From Rotaria macrura (taxonomy: Eukaryota; Rotifera; Eurotatoria; Philodinida; Philodinidae): a DNA stretch of 64,000 bases. The DNA is taken from NCBI GenBank assembly GCA_900239685.1, contig OENT01000580.1, forward strand, positions 1-64,000. Reading direction: 5' to 3'. Each line of letters opens with the position of its first letter. The first letter of the stretch is position 1. Below are positions 11,501-24,500 of this stretch, piece by piece. Both the position numbers and the translations under genes were made by a program. The notes under the pieces were generated by a model. The model ran no database searches and was not told where the DNA came from. It worked only from the letters and a program-made list of their open reading frames with translations.

Positions 11501-14351
11501 TCAATATACGTGTTTCTACTGAAATCTTTAAAGTCAATTAGATTCCAGGCAGATGTTTTATTGATTTATAAGGATATTCAATGTCTCTCGACTAATCAGT
11601 AGTAAGAAAATATGTGAAGACACGTATAGTATAGAAAGCTGAGTGTGTCCAATCATATATCATTCAATTAAAACTAGTTGAAAATCTGTGTTCTTCAAAT
11701 ACATACATACGACAAGAAAAGTTACACATTAAATCGATATTCGTCTAAGACTAGTATTTAATGGAAACAACTGGTTAATGTATAACATCGACTTGTTATC
11801 ATTCGATCGAGTTATATTTCTCGACAATTTTTCTTTCGTTCTCAGGATAATTAACAACTAGCTGGTGGCAGGATTAAACTTTGAAATCCATTGCGAAGTA
11901 TAAATCTTGATATTGAAAAGAAATTCATTTTCGAGGCAAGACGAACAATGAAGTTTTTATAAAACTATCTACTATGCACAGATGTCAGAAACATTCTATG
12001 GGTGTCGTATTCAAGAAGTTAGTGTAAGAGCAAACAACTGGTCTAGGTTAGATCCCACATTGAGTATAGACATTCTTAAAATAATCGGCAAGTGAACTCA
12101 GCAAATAATTATCAAAAGAAGAAATATCGTTAAAGTAAAAGAGAAGAAAAATCTCAAAGGTAAACACGTACAATAGATGGTAAAAGTCTCCACGTTACTA
12201 AATCTTAGCTAGTAGCTATCATATATACACAATATCTAGAAATCAGTATGCATATACAACGTACGGAATGTAGATCCGAGGCATATGAAGTCAGTCCTAT
12301 AGTTAAAATGCAACGAAGACAATGATAAAGAGGACAATTTTCATTGCAAGCTTTTTATTCTAAAAAAAACGATCAACTAAATTTCCATGACTTCTTTTCA
12401 AACACCTTGATAATGCTTAATATTTATAACGCTCATCCTATGGTCTTCTTTCACTCAAACGATCATTTAATTTTTTCTAAGAGTACTGTTCCTGGATGTT
12501 TCTGATCTCTTGGTACTGACACAATGATTACTTTCATGTTGTTTCCTTGTAGAAATAGATTCTATTTTGAAAATTCCAGAAAATGAAATTCATCTACGAG
12601 AAAAACTTTCCTAAATATTTAAGTTCGATTCATTGAAGACTCGACAGAGTTATAGTCTACCGAGGGCATTACGTAGTTTTCACCTTTCCTATAGCCAAGG
12701 TCAGATCCCCACAATTCTAGAAACGACATACGGTTTTCGATGAAATAAGCTGCGCAGATCGATGAAGTATAGCTGTAAGTAATGATGGATTGGCTAATGT
12801 GTAAAAACCCTTTCTTATAAGAAATGTTAAGTTCAAAGGAAAAATAAGCCCTATCCATCGTCCTTCATGATTATTATCGTTATGTTTAAGATATTAGACC
12901 ACCGAAATACTGACTCTGATCGAGATTCTTGATCAATCATGTGTTTACCAAGTTTCAGATCTGCTGCATGCAAAAGGGCGAAGATCTGGTACGGTGAAGA
13001 CTGTTGTCGTCTACTGTAGATACTGTGCTTTGCATTGTATTTTGATGTTGATAATAGTCAGAGATTTATAATATGCCTTGAGTATCAGAATATTCAATAC
13101 ATAATATATGAGGCATAACTCGAAACTGTTGATGTAGGAATTATGTTAATCGTAGTTTTACAAAAGGTTTGATGTGTATCAACACGAATAAAGTTCACTT
13201 GTTCTCTCTGACCTTTTTCGTTGAACTAGATGATTTCATTCGTATTTATCGACATTCTAATTAAATTAAAAAAATTAGACATACTTGACTGGCCTTTCGA
13301 TGTTAGTTCTTTTTCTTGTTGTTCATCGAGTTGTTTCAATGCAAATGTATAGTATTCAATAGCTGCAAGGCTGTCATCAGCTTGATAACAAACATTACCC
13401 AATTGTCGTAATTGTTCAACATTTATTTTACAACTTGTTGAATGTCGATCTTGAAAATCTGACATTAGCAGATTTGTATTTGGTGAATCACAACGTAGTG
13501 ATATATCACCATCATGACACTTTTTTAGCCATGGATTTAATAAAATAATATTCGAATTCATTGGCAATAGATTTGTTAAACGTTTTTGAATGTAATTATA
13601 TAATTTAATATGTCGCGTATCAATAAGATATGACCAACTATAGATCGATAAACGAAGACAATCATTATTTTCATCTTGTACAATAACATGAATCGATGAA
13701 TGATTCCATATAGGTTTGGAGATAATTTTTAGATGTAAGCGATAATTTTCATGCACATGATCAATACGAAGATGATTAATTTTTAATTGTAGAGCAGTTT
13801 CCATACGATCCATCTAGCAAGAAAAACAAAATAAAATCAAAGTCAATCTCTTTTTTGCACACCATGGTTTTTTCAAGTAGTATAACCTGATCAGAATATG
13901 GATCAGAAACTAAAGGAATCATTCGATATTTCATTTGCACATCAAGATTATTTTTCATAAATGTATATGCTAGATTATTTTCGATTGTACTCAATATTTG
14001 ATTCATAAATACTTCATGTTTGTGGAGTATAATTGTTCTATCAATTGGTGTTGAATAAATTTCATGATGTTGATTTTCATCGTGTTCATTTATTTGAAAT
14101 AGTCTTGATAGTATATTTCGATAGGGTAATTCATAGTGATTCTTTGATTCAACTATTGATGATTGATTTGATAAGGTTGTTAATTTAGATTGTTGAATAT
14201 TTTTCAGTTTTTCAGTTAAACGATTATGCCAATGTGAGCGACAATTACGATTTGAGCAACATAAAGGTATATCATGTTCATTGTTGATCTCTACAAATGT
14301 TGTTGTAGATGATATGATTGATCGTTTTACTTTTGTTCGAGATTTAGACAT
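5572..14351 (-). CDS. TPR and SET domain protein, SMYD4-like
   Basis: Six exons on the minus strand: 14351-13863, 13813-13285, 9908-9439, 9391-8970, 6522-5865 and 5790-5572. All phases close to give 928 residues. The order is an N-terminal region of about 250 residues with no recognised domain, tetratricopeptide-like helices (about 290-490), the start of a SET domain (GVYALKDLEPG, just after residue 500), a helical insert, the SET core NHSCLPN (676-682) with the following DELTISYCP, a post-SET cysteine cluster (CQCLLC) and a helical C-terminal tail. This is the layout of SMYD4-type protein-lysine methyltransferases, which use S-adenosylmethionine to methylate lysines. A canonical MYND zinc finger, which would normally follow VEKPFA, is not visible; the insert has too few ordered cysteines. 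Two introns (13284-9909 and 8969-6523) are far longer than the others. The first Met (14351) is the only good start. The assignment to TPR-SET is firm; the SMYD4 subtype and substrate are inferred. Confidence 0.85.
6523..8969 (-). other. 2.4-kb intron of the TPR-SET gene
   Basis: Bounded by a GTAAGA donor (minus strand, 8969) and a TATAG acceptor (6523). Open frames inside it are short and unsupported. No inverted repeats or motif arrays stood out. Confidence 0.6.
9909..13284 (-). other. 3.4-kb intron of the TPR-SET gene
   Basis: Bounded by a GTATGT donor (minus strand, 13284) and a TTTTAG acceptor (9909). It is very AT-rich with no convincing coding exon or RNA gene. It is large for this window, where most introns are 45-85 bp, so it may contain an old insertion that I could not delimit. 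Confidence 0.6.
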
Positions 14352-14894
14352 TTTAAAAACTTATGTAAATATGAATAAATATTTCGATCTTTTTCAAAAG
14401 GAAAGAAAGAAAACCCTGAACAAGCAGCCAATCGATAAAGAATAGGTTTTTTTTCGATGGTTTAATACTCAAGCGACATCACTTGAAAACATTATGATTT
14501 CGTTCGTGTATTTTGTTCATGTCTGATTTTTTCTCTCAAACACTTGAAAAGCTATTTTTTTTTACACAAGACTTCATTACTGACAAAGATTCAATACAGT
14601 ACGTTACTGCTTTCATTTGACGTTACATATGAGGATAGTTTTAGAAAAACAAGAAAACATATCGCTGTATTTTCATTTCATTAGTCTTTTTTTTTCTTGT
14701 GGGTTAATTTAATTTAATTGAATGAAGAAAATAAAAAAATCATCTTTGACTTAGTTGAATACAAAATGAAGCAACAACCCAAATGTACCATACAAGAAAT
14801 AATCGATGAAGTCAGCATATACATATCTATTAAATTATGATACAAGACTTTGACAACATAAGAATTAATTTCTCTATTTTTGTTTTAGTTACGC
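14352..14894. promoter_or_regulatory. divergent promoter region between the TPR-SET gene and the 14895 gene
   Basis: A 543-bp gap separates the two divergent starts. The word AGCGACATCACTTG lies at 14472-14485, 121 bp upstream of the minus-strand start. The identical word occurs in the other divergent gap of this window (19241-19254). A TTTTAG acceptor-like site directly before the 14895 ATG suggests an intron in the 5' leader of the plus-strand gene. Confidence 0.45.
14472..14485 (-). promoter_or_regulatory. 14-base shared promoter word, copy 1
   Basis: AGCGACATCACTTG on the plus strand, so CAAGTGATGTCGCT relative to the downstream minus-strand SET gene, 121 bp before its ATG. It matches 19241-19254 exactly. 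The GACATCA core is similar to a CRE/ATF-type half-site, but the factor is unknown. Confidence 0.4.
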
Positions 14895-15641
14895 ATGACG
14901 TCGACAACACTAGCGTATGCAACAAAGCCCAAATCATTGACATTACTTGAATTATGTCAAACATTGAATGATCGTCATATGTCATCACGAAGTACTGCAC
15001 AAATATTAACACGTCGTCTTCATCTTCATCCATTAACTATAAATTCGGCTGCAAAACAACAATCAGCAAAAATTATGAATGACAATTTACCTCATCTGGA
15101 AAATATTAATAATGTGAATTTAGAAAAACGACATTCAAAAAATAAACACAAAGCGTATCATGATCTAGCAGTTCTTTCATCATCATTACCATTAACAACA
15201 CGTACAAGTAAAAAACGAAATTCATCTATAACTACAGACAGTAGTAGTGAATTCGAAGCTTGTACAACAGCTAGGTCAAGAAATAAAGTGGTCTTACCAT
15301 CAATACAACGAACGAAGACTTCATCAAGTAAACGTAGTGGTTATGATCGAACATTGTACTTTCCAGCTCAATCTAAATCCACTAGAAATCAAAATAATAA
15401 TTGGGGCAAAGGTGATGTATGGGTTCATTTAGCTCGTGCATTACAAAAGCCAATACCAAAAGATCCACCAACGACACCATTCGATGGATTACTAAAATTT
15501 GACGCAGACTGTGCTGATGAAATCGAAGAAGACGAAGAACAACAACATGATTATCAAGCTATACAAGCTATTAAAATATTTAAACGAAATCTTGTATGTG
15601 ACTCAATTATGCCTGAAAATGATCATCATGACACAGATTAA
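14895..15641 (+). CDS. unrecognised 248-residue protein
   Basis: A single long exon starts at ATG 14895, directly after a splice-acceptor-like TTTTAG, so a leader intron is likely. The protein has a basic, serine- and lysine-rich middle (about 75-160) that looks disordered. A more conserved-looking segment follows (NWGKGDVWVHLARALQKP, about 172-189), then an acidic stretch (EIEEDEEQQ) and a short helix near the C-terminus. No signal peptide or membrane segment is visible. Codon use resembles the neighbouring genes and the gene is divergent from the TPR-SET gene. I do not recognise the family. The WGKGDVWVHLARAL block is the part to use for a profile search. Being a real gene is supported by length, composition and position; function is unknown. 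Confidence 0.65.
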   Translation: MTSTTLAYATKPKSLTLLELCQTLNDRHMSSRSTAQILTRRLHLHPLTINSAAKQQSAKIMNDNLPHLENINNVNLEKRHSKNKHKAYHDLAVLSSSLPLTTRTSKKRNSSITTDSSSEFEACTTARSRNKVVLPSIQRTKTSSSKRSGYDRTLYFPAQSKSTRNQNNNWGKGDVWVHLARALQKPIPKDPPTTPFDGLLKFDADCADEIEEDEEQQHDYQAIQAIKIFKRNLVCDSIMPENDHHDTD

Positions 15642-17156
15642 TCGATTATATTTCATCGTATCATATATCTAAATATGATGTCAATTGTACAAATATTTTG
15701 AAATTTGAACAAAAACAAATGACTTCGAATTCTTGTCAATAGTTGCATTGCCTATTTGAATAATGCTTATGTGAACATTTCATTTTGATTTGTTCTTATT
15801 TTTTGTAAAAATTAATCGTCTTCTTCCGTTCAATTCATAATTGTAGAAACAATTTTATCTTATGTTCGACAAATAACAAGAAAAGACAAGGGCTAAACAA
15901 ACAGAACGACAATCACACTCGAATGAAATTGAGTGAAGAATGAATTAAGTAATATGTACTTGCCATGAGGTCATAGTGAATTTTCTTGTTTTTATCCTCT
16001 CAACATAGGTGGTTCAATTTCTTAATAAAAGAAAATGTATGTTTCATAGACACATGAGTTAATTTCAAATGTAAATATGTCATATTTTGCATATTACATT
16101 TAACATTTTTAGTTATTCAAGATTAACATTTTGAATACCTTCAATGGCTTGTTTAACTGCAAATCATAGTAGAAAATTGAGAAGCCTAACTTGAGATGAT
16201 TACTCAGTGTGAACATTGTCGTGAATTTTTTTTCTCATAAATGTAAAACTTGAGACCAATTGTTATGAGAATTTGTCGATGATTAAGAATTAATTCTAAT
16301 TTGACGTTTACAATAGCACAGTCAATTGTATTGATCTACATGGCAATTTGTTTATTTCATAGATCCTAGAATGTATTCTTTGATCAACATTTTTATGAGT
16401 TCTATGCCAGGAGAATAATGAGAGTGAATGCAAGTTTCCATCATAGATCAATGATAGCCTTAAATTCTACATCTGCATTGTAACAATCACTGAAGATCGT
16501 ACTTGACAAATATCATTAATAGAAAGAAAGAATTGAATTTCAGTTATGGATATGCATGTTGACGATAAATCTAATTAACATCAATGAAATCGATGTTCAA
16601 TGATCCAATCTGTCAGTATTCCTCTTCGATCGCATAGATCGATTGATTTATTGATGATCTATGCAATTTGATTCATTTGAACTAATACTAATTCTAGGTC
16701 TGTCAGCTACGTATGTTATAGACATGTTCTTCATCGTCTGATAGAATCTGAAGGATTTCAATGACGAAACATTCCATACAATCTTTTCTCTCCATATTGG
16801 ATTAACACATCTGGAATCATTCTCATGTATATATATATATATATGGGAGCAAAAGTCATTAAAAAAGATTTCTTTCCTATCTGTGCTTTTTTTCTCTTAA
16901 TGTTCTAGCGATTAAATTGACAGAGAAAAGCTAACAGTAATAAATAAACCTTTGGAACAGAAAAAAGAACAAACAAAAAATAGCATCTGTAAAAAGCAAA
17001 AACAACAAACATATGCACTTTAATTTTTTTTCTTTGTTCTACTGTTGTTTGCATTCAGGCTGTTGACCACTAGTTTCGACAGTAGATTGTTTATCTTTTC
17101 GATTTTTCTATTTAAATGTAAGAAACAAAGAGAAATCTTCAATATAAAATGGTGTT
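15642..17156. other. intergenic spacer between convergent genes
   Basis: Lies between the convergent 14895 gene and NAP1. It contains a short AT dinucleotide run at about 16829-16844. Nothing else is supported. Confidence 0.4.
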
Positions 17157-19026
17157 TTAATGGTTACGAACACCACCAGAGCCACGTTTACCACCGCTAG
17201 CATGATGATGTTTTTCTTCTTCTTCGTCGTCGTCGTCATCATCTTCATCGTCGTCCTCATCATCGTCTTCTTCTTCTTCATCATACTTAAAATTAGAATC
17301 ATTTTACTACGCATAAAAGAGAACATGTATTTCTTACATTTTCATCTTCTTCGTCACCGACTTCACCAGTATAATAGAGTACAGCCTTTGGTACGATTGA
17401 ATCTCTTAGTAGATGACCGATTTCAAAATCAGCAGCTAACATTTTCATTTCATAATTATCTTCGAATTCGGCATCAATTTCTTCCGGTACTAAATTACAT
17501 AATGACAAGTAAATAGAAATTTCATTGAACACATTTCTATTGAAATGTACCCGTTGGTGGTGTAAAAAAATTAAAAAATGAATCAGTTTCTACTTCTTTT
17601 GTTACAACACGAATCGTTCCGCGATTTTTATGTTTTTGTCGTTTTTTAATAATTTTAACTGTTACATTTTTCCCTTTATTCCATTGAATTTCACAACCTG
17701 TTGATTTAACAATTTCCGGCCCTTCGTAAGATAATGGATCATATTCATCAACTCCCGTACGAAGTTCGTACGATTTTGTTAATATTGTATTAGTAAAATA
17801 TTCGTTTGGTGTAAATTCAAATTCAATTGTAAAAGCTTTGTGTTCCCCTTCATTTTGCATTGTGATACGAACATCAATAAGATGTTTCAGAATTTCTTCA
17901 TCTTGTTCCTAAAAATAAACTAGAACATAGTTGTTTCATTCAGCGAACAAGACATTGTTACTTTGATTAATTCTGAAAATGCATCGGAATTTTTCATTAC
18001 TTGCAACCAGAAATCTGGAATGCCAACTGTTTTTTCTGATATTAAAAAAAACACAGAAAGACAATCGAGTTTTATTACATGCATGTTCAATAGTAGAAAT
18101 ATGGATAGTAATTAAAAATTCTAGATACGAAAATTGCTTTTGAAATTTTTACTCATTTCTTCTTCTATGTCTGTGCCTATTAATAATGGTTAAACATAAT
18201 ATAAGTTCAACATTGATAAAGTGCCTCGAGTGGTTCTCTGGTAATTGATTTCAAATTCGATCCTTCAAATTTTATGTTCTCAACAGTCTTTTATTGTCTT
18301 TCCGCTTTTTATTATAATTAAATCCATGAGCAATCTGCTCCATTTCCGAAAAGTAGAAAATTCAATTAAATTCTTTCGACGATCATTCACTCTTGCTGGT
18401 GAAAATCTACTTGGTTTAGGTGCTTACTTGCTAGAAAATGAACTTTGTAATTATGAAATAAGAGCTTACCTTTTACTTCAGTTGATTTTGTCGCCGTCTC
18501 ATTCGTCTACAAGTACAAATATTGTAATATTCAGAAAATTCAAATTATCAAACATACATCTTGCCCATCAAATTCACACTTAGCTTCGGTCTCTGTTGGC
18601 TCATAAATACCTTTGACAATGTTCAAACGCTATGTGGACAAAATCACAAAAACAAACAATATTTAAACCATCAAGCTGAAAATGATAGAATTTAAACCAT
18701 GGGTTTTTCAATACTTTTTCATAGAGTCGTTGATATTTGCTCAAGTACTGACACTCAAGTGCATGAACTTCTTCGAAAAAGTTCGCTTCAATCTTATGAT
18801 GTTCAGCTTGAAGATTTCGAAGTGCATTTACACGACGTACTACTTCAGTTGGTAAACTAGATGAGAATTGAAACCATAGCAAGATAAGACATACTATTAG
18901 TTGAAATGAAACATAATACCTTCCAACAAAAGAAGATCCATCATCACCCATAGAATCATCATGTTTTTGATTGCTGTTAACATTACTTGTTGGTGTTTCA
19001 ACTAGCTCTGTATTCTTTTTATCCAT
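17157..19026 (-). CDS. NAP1L: nucleosome assembly protein 1 (NAP1) family histone chaperone
   Basis: Eight exons on the minus strand: 19026-18920, 18856-18715, 18629-18558, 18506-18470, 18035-17962, 17908-17551, 17489-17338 and 17285-17157. The phases close to give 356 residues. NAP1 proteins bind H2A-H2B (and H3-H4), carry histones between cytoplasm and nucleus, and assist nucleosome assembly. Diagnostic segments in order are a long N-terminal dimerisation helix (LPTEVVRRVNALRNLQ), YEPTE, GIPDFWLQVMKN, the EFEFTPNEYFTN core, GPEIVKSTGCEIQW, the basic KKRQKHKNRGT loop, DSFFNFFTPP, LAADFEIGHLLRDSIVP and VLYYTGE. An acidic Asp/Glu tail follows and ends in a short basic GGKRGSGG segment. A 37-bp microexon (18506-18470) is needed to keep the frame. 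The start at 19026 gives a short polar N-terminus typical of the family. The gene is divergent from the HAPSTR1 homologue with 342 bp between the two starts. Confidence 0.95.
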
Positions 19027-19368
19027 CTTTCTTCGATTACAAGATGTACTATTTTCTCGTTTTTTGCTGCACTGCACAATTAATACCAAAATTCTGTTAA
19101 CCAATCGAATATTACTGTTAAGATTTTGTTTTTAGAAATTAGTTTTTAATGGTTTTCTGTATCTCTAATCAATAATATTTTCATTTGCAATAGTTTTTAA
19201 GTGAGTAAGGAAAAAATCGATTTAACAAAATATTTAGCCTAGCGACATCACTTGCCATTAGTATAAGTAAATAATCGACATGGATAGACATTGGCTACAA
19301 TTACAGTTATTACTATTAAGAGCGAGCAACGAGTGATTTTCGGTTTTTCATTTATTTTTACGGAAACT
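19027..19368. promoter_or_regulatory. divergent promoter region between NAP1 and the HAPSTR1 homologue
   Basis: The two ATGs are separated by 342 bp, so the promoters are shared or adjacent. The word AGCGACATCACTTG (19241-19254) is 115 bp upstream of the plus-strand ATG and is identical to the word in the 14352-14894 gap. Confidence 0.5.
19241..19254 (+). promoter_or_regulatory. 14-base shared promoter word, copy 2
   Basis: AGCGACATCACTTG, identical to 14472-14485. Relative to the nearest start, the two copies are in opposite orientations at similar distances (115 and 121 bp). Confidence 0.4.
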
Positions 19369-21367
19369 ATGTCGAATATTGATCCTATTGAAAATCAATG
19401 TTCCTCATTTATTGATAATGAAGATAGTGCATTATCGAAATATGAAGATGATTGTGAGACAACCATACATGAAAATTTAACTAATGGACAAGATGTATAT
19501 GCACAAAAATTATTCGTTGCATTTCAAAATGCAGCTACCAATATTACGAGAATGTTTCGTGGTAAAAGATTGAAGATAAAAAATAAAAATTGTTTTTTTC
19601 TCCATTATTAAATTTTTAAGAACGTTCCAATGGTACTAATAATTGGAATACATTTCATGCAACAGCAGAATCAATAACTATGCTTTACAAAGGTAAATTG
19701 ATATTATATGAGTTTATTGAACAATGTCTCTCTAGGGATCGGATATAGCTGAATCGTTGCCTCTTCACCTAATGTCTCATTGGAATATTTCGCTGTACAA
19801 TGAAAACTCAAAATACTTCTCATGCATTTTTCAAACATTTAATGATGATTTCAAACATAATATCTATTATGTAAAGATCGGTTTGAGAATAACAATGTAA
19901 TACATTCATTTTGATCTTACTGAGATTTGAATACATACTTCATTTCTAGACAATGTATGATATGAGAGAGAGAGAGAGTACGGTGTGTGTTTTATTTTGT
20001 TTCTGAAGAGAAAAAAGTGATAAGGAAAAGGGATTCGATCAAACACTTTCCTTATTCGTTTGTAGAAGAATAAATAAATCAAATATCGATTTATTTTAGT
20101 AAATTAAGGAAAAATCTTTTGACTTATCCTGATAGATTGAAAGGAGCGTAAACACGGTCCTGGTTTACTATTTGGGTGCCATAGAAGAAAAAGTCTAGTT
20201 TACTATGCAATACATGACACTGAAATGTTCTGGTCAGGGCTATCGTTGAGCTACGATTGACATGGAAAATCGATTCTTGATAGCCTCTTCACATTTTTGA
20301 CGAATTTGAAATCCAATTGTATCGGTTATGTGTGAGTTTTGCTTTCAAAAAAGAAAACGATGGACTCCGAAGATTATGTCAAAAAGTGCTTCGAATCACT
20401 GGTGGTCGATGTACTCTCGTAGTCAAGTTCATCCAAGACAGTTTCATATTTCTTATGATTTTGTACGACGAAAGAATTTAAACATATTTCATACAAGATT
20501 GATTCATTTTTATCACAAGTATTACTGGCGTCTGTGATACTTATCTAGTTGAAATGAAATTTTATTTGCGTATGTAGAAATAAAGTGAGAATAGATGTTT
20601 AATTGTGGCTTCTAGTTCTAATCAAATATTTGGTTCTCAGCCGATCTAGATTTCGTACTCCTGCGTTGAGATATTTGTAAGTATTTGTGTAAAATAAGAC
20701 GTAGTAGTAATATTTTGTCGACTTTTGAAATATTTTATTTGATCAGCTTCTACCTAGGTGTGTGTGTCTGAGATTTCATGAAGGAGTGTCTACCATGCTG
20801 TTTTCCTTTTATTGATAATGCGTCGAACTTAAACGAACGTTCTTATCTATCTAAAATGACACGTTTACTTCTATTTAGATAGTCTTGACGCTATAAAAGA
20901 TGCAATTCAACTCGGAATTCTCAATGGTGAACAGAATAAAACTAAAGATATTTTGGGTTGGACACGTCGAAAACAACGTCGCCACATACGTAGTGATGAA
21001 ATTTATGATTATCTAATTGATCGTCCACAGTATCACTTCAATTCTCCAGCAGATATGGTCCTTAGTACAAGCAATCTTGCAACAACTCAAATTCCTATTG
21101 TTGATGATTTACAAACATTTCGAGAAGCACTTGTTTTAGATGGTAAGAACTGTTGTTCTTAGCGCTGAATGATATTTTAAAAATAGATTTTTTGCAGATA
21201 ATGAAAATACACATCATATAGATACATCTTCGCATTGTCATTCTGAACAACTAGAAAGTTTTGTTCGACAACAAGTTGATAATCAATTAGCACGCAAACG
21301 TGATTTTCATTCGACTGATTTGTCTACAGTTGATTTTCAAAAATTAAAACGAGCACGACATATGTAG
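19369..21367 (+). CDS. HAPSTR1: HAPSTR1 (C16orf72/TAPR1) homologue
   Basis: Four exons: 19369-19561, 19621-19692, 20879-21142 and 21198-21367. All phases close to give 232 residues. HAPSTR1 is a small nuclear stress-response protein that works with the E3 ligase HUWE1. The conserved parts are visible: an N-terminal LFVAFQNAATNITRMF helix, a repeated-looking WNTFHATAESITMLYKDS segment, DAIQLGILNGEQNKTKDILGW followed by the basic RRKQRRHIR motif, DLQTFREAL, and a C-terminal ESFVRQQVD segment ending in the basic KLKRARHM tail. The open frame upstream of 19369 has no ATG, so Met 19369 is taken as the start. The third intron boundary is preceded by a 1.2-kb intron that holds a short GA repeat. P450 begins only 221 bp downstream on the same strand. 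The identification rests on my memory of the human protein. Confidence 0.85.
19693..20878 (+). other. 1.2-kb intron of the HAPSTR1 homologue
   Basis: Bounded by GTAAAT and TTTAG. It contains a short GA-dinucleotide run (about 19964-19978) and no convincing exon. Confidence 0.6.
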
Positions 21368-21588
21368 TCATTGAATGAAGATGAATCATAGAATACTTCA
21401 TTGCATATTACCATTTTTCTGTTCTTTCAGTTATATTTAACCATTTGTTTGTTTTTGCTTGTTACACGTACCTCATTTTGTTATCTTATCGCGCAGGTGA
21501 CATTATTGTTTTTTCTCTATTTTTGAAAATATAACTTACAACGCAGAGTCGCATAGATAGTCATCTATTTTGTTGTAGAAACTAGAGA

Positions 21589-24500
21589 ATGGCCGTACTC
21601 TCAATTATATTATTAATTATTACGTTTATCATCGTACTTATATTTGGTTTCAAACAATGGTTTATGAATTATATGAAAATCTCAAAAGTTTACGGATCGA
21701 TACCGTGTCCACGAAATAAATTACCTGTATTTGGAAATCTATTTAGTTTACCATTATCTCCTTACAGTAAAAACAGATAGAAACAAAATTTTTATGCAAA
21801 CAAAACTAATGTACATCGTATACGATTTTCTTGTAGGATTCTCTCGAAAACTCGATGAGTTTTATCAAGAAAGTAAAGATACGGCATTGTATTGTCTATG
21901 GATCGGTACACATCCTTTAATTGCGTTCTTTCATCCCGTTGGACTTGAGGTTTGTTATTCGATTTTCTTCTGGCAATTTTTTAGACACAAGAAAATGAAT
22001 GTATTAGTCGACTATGATGTATAACACATTTTCTTATGCAATCTAGAAGCAAATATTGAAAAACATAGAGTTTTTTCCTGTGTGTAAGTTTTTCTAGTTG
22101 GAGCACTTAGTGATACATAGACAATGTACTGAAAGAAAGTGATCAAGTACATGAAGTGATGTTGGCTGGAATGAAAAAATATCGATATCTTTGAATTTGA
22201 TCAGTTGGAAAGCATAGTATTTAGGTTTATCTGCAAGACTTATTTGTTGACCTCATATAAATTTGAAATTTATTGTTGCAGTGAAAATTCAGACAATATT
22301 CATTCCCAACCTATCGATGTTGATCCACAAGTATTGAGTTGTCCGATTTCCGATTGAAGATTTTTGCCCTGAAATGCGCGATTTGTGAGTATTTAGTTTT
22401 CTTTTGCAGATTCTAAAATACAAAATGAATATCATAATAAAAGTTAGTCATAACCTTTTTCTCTCAATTGATAATTGAAAAGAACGATTGGTTGTATATG
22501 TCATAAAGAGTATTTTATTCAACTCGTATTGAGGTGAGGAGATTCGAATTTGCATAGTTGAGAATAGAAATTGACCAGACTTGATATTTTATGAAAATTC
22601 ATTTAGTAGTGTTCATTTTCTGTTGACTAATTTGTATGTTTTGAAATGTTTTCATCCTGAAATTCTTTGTGCAGATAATGAACTAAAAACTCAATAGATT
22701 GCTTTCGTTTCATCGTATTAGCATACAAATGTCTAATGTTTAATAAGTATAAAACTAAAGTAAATAATATTTGTTTTTCTTGATTCTAGCATTTTCTTAC
22801 TGGTTCAAAGCACATAACAAAATCATCGGATTACATATTTTTGCATCCATGGCTTAGGACCGGTTTGCTGACAAGGTTAGTTTGAATCAATAGTTTAGAA
22901 TGACACTTTAATGTCAATCTTTTCTTTTAATCTGATACTTCATTTTTTTCACCAAGCATACATATTTTACATTATGAAAAGGAAAAACAAAAGGGTTTTA
23001 TTCGATTTTCAATCATATGAATAGATGGGAATGTGATTCAAAGAATCTTCGACGTTTAACTCTAATTCAACTGTTTAAATCTCTCGCTACTAAATCGATT
23101 ACCCTTATCGAAAATTTCATTTACTCTCTGCTACATCTCACACTCTAAATGAATACTTTTCGGTGTAGTAGTAACTCGAAGTACGGTATGCACAGCAAAG
23201 ATTGATTTAATCATGTGTTTATCATTTGTTCGAGTGATTAATATCAACGTAGCCAAAAAGTAGTGTCCTCCTTGGAATTGTTGTCAGGCAATGTATTGTT
23301 GTCTTCCTAGATTTTTTTCGACCCTCCGATACAAATCTAAGTTAATTAAAAAAGGTTTTCTATCACATCTTTTTTTCCAGCTGTAATGTGATGAAGAGAA
23401 TACCAAAACGTTTGACTTGAAACTTATATTCACCAAATTTCTTTGAAATGTATCTGAATTGTACAAACGATTGTATCAATAAATGAATAACAGAATAATT
23501 CTCTTTCCATTATATTGTGTTATTATTTCTACTAGGTTGAACAACGCTCGAGCTTCTGGTTAGAGTCCTGCAGGTTACGACTTTTTTGTAACCTAAACCT
23601 AACCTACTCAATAACTTCGTAACCTTGTCCTAACCTAACCTATTGACTTCGTAACCTTAACCTAACCTAACCTAACCTACGAGCTTTGCAACCTAAACCT
23701 AACCTAACCTATAGACTTCGTAACCTTAACCCGTCCTATCACAGAGATTTTTCAATTTACAACCTATGATACTCTTAGAGTTTCAAGTTCAAGGAAAAGT
23801 CAGTATGCAGTTTTTCTTCAATATGTTTCAGCATATTTTATTGATTTTTCAACGAGAATCAAATACAAGATTTTTAAATATTTGGAAAGTTTCTTAAAAA
23901 TAAAATTTCATTAACAACATCATTGCTTAAGTTAAGTTTTGTCTTCTTTTCGACAAAAAAGATGTCAGAAACATAGGCGGCGCAGCCCTTAGGCTAGGAG
24001 GGGCTCAAATATTTGAAAACAGAATACAGATTTCATCATGATTCTATGCTTGATAAGAGAAAGCGGTTATAAAAGGCGATGCTTATTTTTCTCCGAAGTT
24101 ATATGCAACCTGATCCTGAGTGGTAGGCGTATATGCTTGTATGTTTTTGAAACATCTTCACTCATTAACTCTAGCGACTACTTTATGAAGATAATGGGAA
24201 GTAGTTAAAATACATTTATGATGTCGACGTGTTTTTATTTATCATTAGAATTTGTATCATTTTCTGTATTTTACTTTTGAAAGATTTCGAAATGATAAAC
24301 AAACAGTAAGATTCGTGAAAAAAATAAATACCGACACCGAAATCAACAAAACAGTTTCAACTTACATCTTTTTTTGAAAACGAAAAACAAAACGCATGAA
24401 ACTGCTAGAATTCATCCGGATAGTTCAAATAATTCATCAATTCATTTATCTAATGATCGTGAAAATGTGAATTCAGCTCAAGAATTTATGTCACCAGAAC

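Noticed and set aside
17108..17516. plus-strand frame opposite NAP1 exons with long Phe/Val runs
   Set aside because: It is the antisense of the acidic GAA/GAT tail of NAP1.
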